From NCBI GenBank assembly GCA_028678555.1, contig JAJRDF010000130.1, positions 1-6,876 of the forward strand: DNA of 6,876 nucleotides. The letters run 5' to 3'. The DNA comes from Methanomicrobiales archaeon (GTDB lineage: Archaea; Halobacteriota; Methanomicrobia; Methanomicrobiales; JACTUA01). The notes under the pieces were generated by a model. That model searched no databases. It had not been told where the DNA came from and worked only from the letters and a program-made list of their open reading frames with translations. Positions 1-5,715 of this stretch are shown piece by piece. How positions within the stretch are numbered: position 1 is the first letter of the stretch; every line of letters starts with the position of its first letter. Position numbers and translations under genes: made by a program.

Positions 1-1360
1 TTCCCTCCCCTGTACCCCCCGTTCCCGCCGTAACGAGGACGATCTCCTCCATCTGGAGCGTAGAGAGGATCTTCCGGAGCGGCCCACCGTACCTGGCCCG
101 GAGCCACCGGTCCGGTGTCAGAGACGCGAATGTTCCCCCACATCTGATCAGGGAGATCCCCCGTTCCATCAGATAGACGGCCATGTCCGCATCGTCATGA
201 TAGGCCTGGAAGTGCTGCTGCAGGTACCTGCGCAGGCCCGGTTCTGTGCCGGGATGGTGCGTCGGGGGTTCCATCACCACCACGTCAAACCCGCCTGATC
301 CTGTTACCGCGGGGAATGCAGCAGCCCAGTCCATGGGGATCCCCTGCTCCCTGACCCTGCGGGGGGATGGGCGGGGAAACGTCTCCTCCCCGTATCCCGG
401 GCCGATCACCGCATTCCCACAACGGATCTGTTCCCTCAGCACACGGCCGAGGAGTACGGGATCCGTGCCGGGCGCAAGCCCGTGGTCTCCCTCCCTTCCC
501 TCCAGGGCTCCGAGGAGGAGAAGCATCCGGGTCACCTCAACGGCCCGGGGATCCGGGTCTACGCCAAAGAGCGAGCCCAGGATGCGGAGCCGTTCCACCG
601 GACCCTGGCCCCGGGGGGCAACCTTTCCGTCGGTGAGAGAGTTCCTGTACCGGCTCAGGAGATGGTGGCAGGAGAGGAGCAGGAGATGTCCTGGACCGCA
701 GGCAGGGTCCAGGACGCGGATGAGGGCAGCATCATCTGCACTTCTCTCCCCTGCCGTTCCCTCCAGCGTCCGGGCCACCAGGTAATCCCGTGCAGCCTCC
801 GGGGGAGGCGGATATCCTCCTGCCCCCTTTGCCGCGGCGGTCTCTTCCAGGACCGCCCGGTGTCCCCCCATCAGCCGGATCTCCTTCCGGAAGAACGCCC
901 GGTAGACCCCGGCCAGCTTCACGACAGGGAATACCCGGAAGTCGCAGGGAACAGCCGGGGAAGAGAGGGCTTCCAGGAAACCACGGAGGACCCGATCGTC
1001 CAGCACGGTTTCCCAGGCCGATGCTGCCTGATCTTCTTCCCGGGTGCAGGCAAAGAGGGCCAGGGGAGAGGTAGCTTCTTCGTCCAGGAAGAGCGAAGAG
1101 ATCCGTTCCCGGATTCCCGTCGAAGGGGCGATATCCCTGAGGGTTCCTGAAGGGATGAGGCCCCGGTCCCCGCAGATCCGGAGATACAGGCACTGGTTCA
1201 TGATCCCATGGACGAATGCATTCAGTTCCCATGACCTGAGGACCGGGTTCCGGAGGGCAGCGTTCCGGGCGATGGCGGAACGCCACCTATCCAGTTCGGA
1301 GAGGAGGGCGCGTTCCGGAGACTGGGGACCTTTTCCGGTTCCTGTCGGCAGACCAGTCAT
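1..1360 (-). CDS. Eco57I-type N6-adenine DNA methylase (restriction-modification family), C-terminus beyond left edge
   Basis: The frame is open for 453 codons from ATG at 1360 to the window edge. Residues about 22-60 (ELDRWRSAIARNAALRNP, then LYLRICGDRG) match the helical segment that precedes the methylase domain in type IIG/Eco57I proteins. SAM-binding motif I is DPACGPG at 218-224, the motif II acidic residue is D268 (LFGVDPDPRAVE), and CGNAVIG (314-320) is the usual pre-motif-IV segment. The catalytic motif IV position reads FDVVVMEPPT (358-367) where the family has N/D-PP-Y/F. Later blocks (YLQQHF, AVYLMERG, TPDRWLRARYG) align with the family beyond the motif, so the register is right. 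The target-recognition region lies outside the window. Only about 20 residues precede the helical segment, so no N-terminal nuclease domain is present. A TTG at 1396 is an alternative start, but neither start has a strong ribosome site. The gene lies 87 bases downstream of the TPP-enzyme gene and may be cotranscribed with it. The family is secure; activity is doubtful. Confidence 0.88.
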   Translation of the reverse strand, partial: MTGLPTGTGKGPQSPERALLSELDRWRSAIARNAALRNPVLRSWELNAFVHGIMNQCLYLRICGDRGLIPSGTLRDIAPSTGIRERISSLFLDEEATSPLALFACTREEDQAASAWETVLDDRVLRGFLEALSSPAVPCDFRVFPVVKLAGVYRAFFRKEIRLMGGHRAVLEETAAAKGAGGYPPPPEAARDYLVARTLEGTAGERSADDAALIRVLDPACGPGHLLLLSCHHLLSRYRNSLTDGKVAPRGQGPVERLRILGSLFGVDPDPRAVEVTRMLLLLGALEGREGDHGLAPGTDPVLLGRVLREQIRCGNAVIGPGYGEETFPRPSPRRVREQGIPMDWAAAFPAVTGSGGFDVVVMEPPTHHPGTEPGLRRYLQQHFQAYHDDADMAVYLMERGISLIRCGGTFASLTPDRWLRARYGGPLRKILSTLQMEEIVLVTAGTGGTGEG

Positions 1361-1394
1361 GGAGCCTTCATCGTCATCATGGGGATAGGGAGGC

Positions 1395-1444
1395 AAAAAG
1401 GGTGAGTGCGTTCGCGGGATCGTCCCCCCTCGTCAGGAGGTGGG
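1395..1444 (-). terminator. Possible 3'-end hairpin plus T-run after the TPP-enzyme gene
   Basis: Three bases after the TGA of the TPP-enzyme gene, the minus strand can form a GC-rich stem, CCC-A-CCTC / GAGG-G-GGG, with a five-base loop (CTGAC) and one A-G mismatch (plus-strand 1424-1444). A T5 run follows about 25 bases later (1399-1395). Archaeal termination mostly relies on T-runs, so this could end or stabilise the transcript. The run is short and the hairpin is imperfect, so this is a weak call. Confidence 0.3.
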
Positions 1445-1447
1445 ATC

Positions 1448-2548
1448 TCAGACGAACCGCCGGGGATCCGTCTCCACGTCCACGATGACAGGGAGATCGA
1501 TTCCCATGGCCCTCAGGATCGCAGGTTTCAGCTCCTCCGGCCGCTCCACCCGTATGCCTTCCCCGCCGCAGGCCTTCCCGTACGCGGCAAAGTCCGGGTT
1601 CAGGAGATCGGTGGCGAAGACGGGGTAGTGCTCGGTCTCCTGCTCCACCCGGATCATCCCCAGCTCGTGGTTGTTCAGCACCACGATCACCATGGGGAGC
1701 CGGTACTTCACCGCGGTGGCCACCTCGGCCATGGCCATGGCGAATCCGCCGTCACCGGTGATACAGAACACGGTCTTCCCGGGATATGCCAGCTTGGCCG
1801 CAATGGCGCCGGGAAGGCCGAATCCCATGGTGGCCAGGTAACCGGACATCACAAAACGCTGCCGTTTCATGACGAAGTTCCGGCCGAACCACCAGCCGTT
1901 CTCGCCCACGTCGATGGAGATGACGGCATCCTCCGGGATCACGTCAGAGAGAACCTTCATCAGGTAGGGGGGCCGGATGGGGACCGCCCGGTCATCGGCC
2001 TCCTTTTCCCGGCGGGCTGTGATCTCCTTCTTCTTGGAGGCAGCGCGGTCGGCCATGGCCCCGTCCTTCCGGGGCCGGACCCGTGCCGTGAGCAGCGGGA
2101 TCACCGTCCCGCAGTTCCCCCAGAGGTTCACTGCCCGGTCCCCCTTCCCCAGCTTCATAGGGTCCAGGTCCACCTGGACCATGGGCCTGTCCACGGGAAC
2201 ATGGGTCTGTTTCGAGAATCCGACGCCGAGGGCGATCAGGGGATCCGCCTCCGAGGCCAGGGCCCGGGCCTCGGGCGTACCGACAGTACCCAGCACCGAG
2301 ACCACTGCCGGGTTCCCCTCAGGGAGGATCCCCTTGGCCCGGAAGGTGGTGAGGATGGGTGCAGAGATCTTTTCCGCGAGCGCAGCCACCTGGGGTGCGA
2401 AGGGAAAGGCCCCCCAGCCTGCCAGGATTACCGGCCTCTTCCCCCCGTCGATGAGGGCCGCCGCCCGGGCCATCTCCACTTCCGGCGGGAGGATGGCGTC
2501 GTTCGGGATACACGATTCCCGGCCGCACACTGCACCGGCGTGGGCCAT
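1448..2548 (-). CDS. C-terminal fragment of the broken TPP enzyme: central plus TPP-binding domains
   Basis: The second frame is open to the TGA at 1448. Its first ATG (2548) is internal to the family fold, and homology continues upstream of it in the same frame (RGVSQLSVPNDVQK), so this is not an independent gene. It contains the central FAD/nucleotide-type domain (from RPVILAGWGAF to QVDLDPMKLG). It also contains the PP domain with SGYLATMGFGLPGAIAAKLA, the GDGG at fragment residues 265-268 and NN at 292-293. The segment LNNHELGMI follows, as in pyruvate oxidase and acetolactate synthase. No ribosome site is placed for 2548. Confidence 0.5.
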   Translation of the reverse strand: MAHAGAVCGRESCIPNDAILPPEVEMARAAALIDGGKRPVILAGWGAFPFAPQVAALAEKISAPILTTFRAKGILPEGNPAVVSVLGTVGTPEARALASEADPLIALGVGFSKQTHVPVDRPMVQVDLDPMKLGKGDRAVNLWGNCGTVIPLLTARVRPRKDGAMADRAASKKKEITARREKEADDRAVPIRPPYLMKVLSDVIPEDAVISIDVGENGWWFGRNFVMKRQRFVMSGYLATMGFGLPGAIAAKLAYPGKTVFCITGDGGFAMAMAEVATAVKYRLPMVIVVLNNHELGMIRVEQETEHYPVFATDLLNPDFAAYGKACGGEGIRVERPEELKPAILRAMGIDLPVIVDVETDPRRFV

Positions 2549-3228
2549 CTTCTGGACATCATTCGGTACTGAGAGCTGGGAGACACCCCTCCCCTCTGCA
2601 GGACTGCGTGCCGGAGGGCTTTCGTCACGAGGGGGATCGTCATGGCCGGATCCGCGAGGGTGTTGTTGAAGACGGTGACGGGCCGGAAGAAGGCGTCCTG
2701 GTCGATCTCCTGGAATCCCCCGGGGCCCGAGTACTGCATCTCCACCTGCCCGTTCAGGGAGATGACGGCAGCCGAGTCCTCCTTGGCATCGTAGAGGCCC
2801 GTCGCCAGGTTGCTGGCCCCCGGCCCGGCGATGGTCAGGCAGGCGGCGATGCCCCCGGTCAGCTTGTGGTATGCCGATGCGGCCAGGGCCGCGTTCTCCT
2901 CGTGCCGCACGACGATGTACCGCATCTCAGGTCGTTTGCGCACCGCGTCGACCAGGCCCAGGGAGGAGGTCCCCGGGATGCCGAAGACGAGCGCAACACC
3001 CCAGACGGCGAGGGCGGCCATGATCACATCGCTGACCGTGGTTCCGGGGGCCGGTTCAGGCTTCCCCTCGCCGATCCTGACAAAGGCATCCTTCCCTGCC
3101 TGGCAGACCGGGCAGAGCCAGTCCTCCGCGAGGTCGGCAAAGCGCGTCCCCGGCGGCGTTCCTGTCCTCGGTTCCCCCTTCTCCTCATCGTAAATGTACT
3201 GGCATACCTGACACTGCCACTGCGCCAC
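2428..3228 (-). CDS. N-terminal fragment of the broken TPP enzyme: rubredoxin plus PYR domain
   Basis: As sequenced, translation from GTG 3228 gives 266 residues. Residues 1-212 are genuine: rubredoxin with CxxC/CPxC pairs, a Pro/Glu-rich linker (53-62), and the TPP PYR domain with its catalytic E110 and the segment TIAGPGASNLATGL. The last 54 residues, after the AGGGG duplication, are out-of-frame and Arg/Ser/Pro-rich, ending at a stop at 2428. The product would lack the TPP diphosphate-binding domain. It could only act as a free rubredoxin-like electron carrier, if it is stable at all. An alternative in-frame GTG at 3246 would add six residues, but it lies upstream of the ribosome site. Confidence 0.6.
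   Translation of the reverse strand: MAQWQCQVCQYIYDEEKGEPRTGTPPGTRFADLAEDWLCPVCQAGKDAFVRIGEGKPEPAPGTTVSDVIMAALAVWGVALVFGIPGTSSLGLVDAVRKRPEMRYIVVRHEENAALAASAYHKLTGGIAACLTIAGPGASNLATGLYDAKEDSAAVISLNGQVEMQYSGPGGFQEIDQDAFFRPVTVFNNTLADPAMTIPLVTKALRHAVLQRGGVSPSSQYRMMSRRWPTPVQCAAGNRVSRTTPSSRRKWRWPGRRPSSTGGRGR
2586..2595 (-). repeat. 5-bp tandem duplication (AGGGG x2) causing a frameshift
   Basis: On the plus strand CCCCT occurs at 2586-2590 and again at 2591-2595. On the coding (minus) strand this is CAG-AGGGG-AGGGG-TGTC. Deleting either copy gives CAG AGG GGT GTC TCC CAG, joining the two frames without losing or adding a family residue. A perfect repair by removing one unit indicates a recent slippage or duplication event. 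Confidence 0.85.
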
Positions 3229-3232
3229 AGGT

Positions 3233-3240
3233 TCACCCCT
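3233..3240 (-). promoter_or_regulatory. Ribosome binding site of the rubredoxin-TPP gene
   Basis: On the minus strand AGGGGTGA sits four bases before GTG (3228). It differs at one base from the GAGGTGA type of sequence complementary to archaeal 16S rRNA. This decides the start at 3228 over the GTG at 3246, which lies upstream of the site. Confidence 0.65.
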
Positions 3241-3280
3241 CCCCACGCGTCGTGTGGTACTGTACGGGTGCAGGAGGATC

Positions 3281-3290
3281 TATATATAAG
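3281..3290. promoter_or_regulatory. TATA box in the divergent control region
   Basis: TATATATAAG is the most AT-rich stretch of the intergenic region. Read leftward it is CTTATATATA, a full match to the methanogen box A pattern YTTAWA. That would put transcription start near 3258, about 30 bases ahead of GTG 3228. Read rightward it is also TATA-like and would start transcription near 3312, giving a leader of about 50 bases to ATG 3366. The better consensus match is leftward, and shared use is possible. The element argues against starts at 3252 or 3300 for the rightward gene, because those codons would lie upstream of the transcript. Confidence 0.6.
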
Positions 3291-3351
3291 CCCCGGGCCA
3301 TGGCAGATTTTGCTCGGCCAGCGGGGAAGTTCTATGTACGGGATCCATCCA

Positions 3352-3357
3352 AGGTTA
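3352..3357 (+). promoter_or_regulatory. Probable ribosome binding site of the HPPD-like gene
   Basis: AGGTTA, one base from AGGTGA, lies eight bases before ATG 3366. The stronger GGAGGATC at 3273-3280 is about 20 bases from ATG 3300 and overlaps the promoter, so it is not a usable site for that codon. Confidence 0.4.
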
Positions 3358-3365
3358 CGTACGCC

Positions 3366-4469
3366 ATGCCGATGCAGGAGGCCTCCTTCGGGAACACCGA
3401 TGCCCGGCTCAGGGAGATGGCCCGCCGCGTGGAACAGGAGCAGAAGGACACAGGGATTGACGATCTGGTGGACAACCTGGCGGCCGTGATCATCTCCACC
3501 GAACCCGGTCATTTCCCGGGGGCTGTGGAGGAACTGCTGGCCACCACGGGATACTCTCCCGGGTGTGGGTTCCGCGACGGGGGGTTTCTCCAGGCCGCCG
3601 TTCTCCGGTGCCAGGGCTCCGCAGACATTATCCTCCAGGCCCGCCCGGCTCCCCACCCTGCCTTCTCTGCCCTGAACACCGCCCCGCGGGCCCGGAAGCT
3701 CCCCTCCACCCGGCTGGAGACGCTGGTCTTCCCGGTACAGGACCTGGAGGAGTACGTGGCTATCCAGAGAAAACGGGGAGTGCGGTTTCTCTCCCCGGAG
3801 ATCCTTACCGCAGACCGGTACCGGTTCATCCAGACGTACCCCTCCCTGTATACCGGGAACTCGCTGGGTTTCATCGAGTGGGAGGAAGGATTCCGGGGTG
3901 AGTACCAGCCTGACAATTCTACCCCCCTGGAGGGGCTCCCACAGAAACCGGATCTCCCCCACCTGCAGCATGTGGGTCCCCTGGACCATGCCGCTACCCG
4001 GGTGCGGGCCGGGGAGCGGGACCGGGCGATCCTGGAGTTCCTCTCCCTCACCGGGTACCGGTTTTCATTCGCCATTCCGGTGGAGAGCCAGAACTCCCTT
4101 ACGTCCGTCGTCCGGCGGAACCCGGAGGACTTTACCATGGTCTTCACCTCGGGGATCTCCCCCTTCCATGACGAGGCCACCACCGGCCCCACTGAGGCGT
4201 TCATCCACCGGTACGGCCCGAGGGTGCACCACCTGGCCTTCCGCACGGAGGCGATCCGTGAGACCATCGCTGCCATGGAACGGGGTGGCCTCGCGTTCCT
4301 GGACGGCCTGGCCGGGTCAGAGGAAGAGGGGATCCACCAGATCTTCACCCGGCCATCCCCCCACACGATGCTGGTCACCGAGTATATCCACCGGTACGGG
4401 GGCTTCGACGGCTTCTTCACCGAGGGCAACGTGACCAGGCTCACGGAGGCGACGGCCCGCCAGGACTAG
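3366..4469 (+). CDS. 4-hydroxyphenylpyruvate dioxygenase-like VOC metalloprotein
   Basis: With ATG 3366 the protein has 367 residues. It has two vicinal-oxygen-chelate halves after a charged helical lead (residues about 10-35). The first half is diverged (around EELLATTGYSPG). The second half matches HPPD: GPLDHAATRV (H208), YGPRVHHLAFRT (H289) and LVTEYIHRYGGF (E339) supply the His-His-Glu Fe(II) triad. The end, GFFTEGNVTRLTEA, parallels HPPD GFGxGNFxxLFE, but the aromatic Phe of GNF is Val. The stretch between the second His and the Glu is about 40 residues shorter than in typical bacterial HPPD. HPPD converts 4-hydroxyphenylpyruvate plus O2 to homogentisate. This protein probably has another substrate, and O2 use is questionable in a likely anaerobe. 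In-frame starts at 3252 (GTG) and 3300 (ATG) exist but fit the TATA box poorly. The gene opens a three-gene run and is divergent from the TPP enzyme. Superfamily confident, function unknown. Confidence 0.82.
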   Translation: MPMQEASFGNTDARLREMARRVEQEQKDTGIDDLVDNLAAVIISTEPGHFPGAVEELLATTGYSPGCGFRDGGFLQAAVLRCQGSADIILQARPAPHPAFSALNTAPRARKLPSTRLETLVFPVQDLEEYVAIQRKRGVRFLSPEILTADRYRFIQTYPSLYTGNSLGFIEWEEGFRGEYQPDNSTPLEGLPQKPDLPHLQHVGPLDHAATRVRAGERDRAILEFLSLTGYRFSFAIPVESQNSLTSVVRRNPEDFTMVFTSGISPFHDEATTGPTEAFIHRYGPRVHHLAFRTEAIRETIAAMERGGLAFLDGLAGSEEEGIHQIFTRPSPHTMLVTEYIHRYGGFDGFFTEGNVTRLTEATARQD

Positions 4470-4477
4470 GAGGGAAG

Positions 4478-5704
4478 ATGACCGGAAGGGACGACCAGAT
4501 TTACCGGGAATCACGGGAACTGCACCGGCGGCTGCGGGGCAAGATCGAGATCCGGCCCAAAATCACTGTCCGGACCCTGAAGGACCTCTCCCGGGTCTAC
4601 ACCCCGGGGGTGGCCCAGGTCTGCCGGGAGATCCAGGAGGACCGGGACCTCGCCTATCTCTACACCATGAAGTCCAATACGGTGGCCATCGTCACCGATG
4701 GCTCCGCGGTGCTGGGCCTGGGCAACATCGGCGGCTATGCGGCCATCCCGGTGATGGAGGGGAAGGCCCTCCTTTTCCGGGAATTCGGCGGTGTGGATGC
4801 CTTCCCCATCTGCTTCGAGGGATACCACACTGATTTCGTGGAAAACGTAAAGAATATCGCTCCGATCTTCGGCGGTATCTGCCTGGAGGACATCGCAGCC
4901 CCCAAGAGCTTTGAGGTGGAGGAAGCGCTCCAGGGGATCGGCATCCCGGTCATGCACGATGACCAGCACGGTACCGCGGTGGTGGTCCTCGCCGCCCTCA
5001 TGAACGCCTGCCGGGCGACCGGGCGGGAGATGGAGGATCTCACCCTCGCCATCTGCGGGGCCGGGGCGGCGGGATTCGCCATCTTCCGGCTCCTCCGGTG
5101 CCTGGGGTACGACCAGCGCGTCTGCCGGTCGGTGCGGAACATCATCATGTGCGATCGGAAGGGGATCATCCACCGGGCGAGGGACGATCTCTACAAGAAC
5201 AAGTACAAGTACATCATCGCCCACGAGACAAACCGGGAGAATCGTACCGGGAGTCTTGCGGATGCCATGGAAGGGGCAGATGTCTTCATCGGCGTCTCGG
5301 CGCCGGCCCTCGTGACACCCGGGATGGTCCGCTCCATGGAACGGGATCCATTTGTCTTTGCTCTCGCCAACCCGGTCCCCGAGATCATGCCCGAAGAGGC
5401 CAGGGAGGGCGGGGCCGGTGTCGTTGCCACTGGGAGGAGCGACTACCCGAACCAGGTGAACAACGTGCTTGCATTCCCGGGGATCTTCCGGGGAGCTCTC
5501 GACGCCTGCGCCCGCGAGATCACGAGCGAGATGAAGATGGCCGCCGCTCATGCCCTTTCCACCTGCGTGAAACGCCCCACCCGCGGGCGGATTCTGCCGT
5601 CCGTGCTGGACCGGAAGGTAGCCCGGCGCGTGGCGGAGGCGGTCAGCGCCGCCGCCGTCTCGTGCGGCAGTGCCAGGGACTGCCATTCGCTCCCGAGGGA
5701 GTGA
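4478..5704 (+). CDS. Malic enzyme, short form (malate dehydrogenase, oxaloacetate-decarboxylating)
   Basis: The protein has 408 residues, the normal length of the compact prokaryotic malic enzyme. It oxidatively decarboxylates malate to pyruvate and CO2 in the cytoplasm. Visible motifs are VYTPGVAQVC with the catalytic Tyr41, TDGSAVLGLGNIGG (73-86), the catalytic Lys96 in EGKALLF, metal-binding Glu137-Asp138 and Asp162 (ICLEDIAAP, MHDDQHGTA), the Rossmann glycines GAGAAG (194-199), and SDYPNQVNNVLAFPGIF (321-337). The acidic D226 at the end of the second Rossmann strand (NIIMCD) favours NAD over NADP. All catalytic residues are present and there are no frame breaks. The ribosome site GGAGGG overlaps the stop of the preceding gene, and ATG 4478 lies eight bases past that stop, so cotranscription and coupling are likely. 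A role in moving carbon between the C4 acids of the partial TCA branch and pyruvate is the plausible physiological setting. Confidence 0.95.
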   Translation: MTGRDDQIYRESRELHRRLRGKIEIRPKITVRTLKDLSRVYTPGVAQVCREIQEDRDLAYLYTMKSNTVAIVTDGSAVLGLGNIGGYAAIPVMEGKALLFREFGGVDAFPICFEGYHTDFVENVKNIAPIFGGICLEDIAAPKSFEVEEALQGIGIPVMHDDQHGTAVVVLAALMNACRATGREMEDLTLAICGAGAAGFAIFRLLRCLGYDQRVCRSVRNIIMCDRKGIIHRARDDLYKNKYKYIIAHETNRENRTGSLADAMEGADVFIGVSAPALVTPGMVRSMERDPFVFALANPVPEIMPEEAREGGAGVVATGRSDYPNQVNNVLAFPGIFRGALDACAREITSEMKMAAAHALSTCVKRPTRGRILPSVLDRKVARRVAEAVSAAAVSCGSARDCHSLPRE

Positions 5705-5715
5705 CAGGGTATCCG

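Larger units (their letters stand above)
1448..3228 (-). pseudogene. Frameshifted rubredoxin-thiamine diphosphate enzyme (pyruvate oxidase/acetolactate synthase family)
   Basis: This is one gene in two frames. Reconstructed without the extra five bases it encodes 591 residues. A rubredoxin domain occupies residues 4-52, with CQVC (6-9) and CPVC (39-42) as the four iron ligands. The TPP PYR domain (about 63-235) has the catalytic glutamate in RHEENAA (E110). A central domain runs from about 260 to 400. The TPP-binding PP domain carries GDGG (490-493) and NN (517-518), the classic GDG-x(24-27)-NN motif. The family decarboxylates pyruvate or joins 2-oxo acids; a fused rubredoxin suggests one-electron transfer from the TPP intermediate (inference). 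The frame breaks at residue 212 at a tandem AGGGG duplication. Without one copy the junction reads LQRGVSQLSVPNDVQKM, as expected for the family. The GTG start at 3228 is chosen for its ribosome site and because rubredoxin begins three residues later. It may be a true mutation or a sequence error. Confidence 0.85.

Noticed and set aside
732..1286. Minus-strand open frame of 184 codons inside the methylase gene
   Set aside because: Out of frame with the methylase, which runs unbroken through this stretch and has family homology; the 184-codon product is low-complexity Gly/Pro/Arg.
1406..2572. Plus-strand open frame of about 388 codons opposite the TPP enzyme
   Set aside because: His/Gly/Pro-rich antisense shadow. 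The minus strand here carries GDGG, NN and other TPP-family motifs in frame.
2586..2595. Programmed ribosomal frameshifting to join the two TPP-enzyme frames
   Set aside because: There is no classical slippery heptamer, and a perfect 5-base tandem repeat explains the shift more simply.
3243..3257. Small inverted repeat (CCAC/GTGG) between the divergent starts
   Set aside because: A four-base stem with a seven-base loop is too short to separate from chance in GC-rich DNA.
3252..3365. N-terminal extension of the HPPD-like protein from GTG 3252 or ATG 3300
   Set aside because: These codons overlap or closely follow the TATA box and lack correctly spaced ribosome sites; the extra residues show no family similarity.
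4467..4478. Pyrrolysine readthrough of the TAG ending the HPPD-like gene
   Set aside because: The TAG follows the natural end of the fold, overlaps the next gene's ribosome site, and an in-frame TGA comes four codons later.
4511..5686. Minus-strand open frame of about 391 codons opposite the malic enzyme
   Set aside because: Asp/His/Gly/Pro-rich composition with no recognisable domain; it is fully explained as the antisense of a conserved gene.
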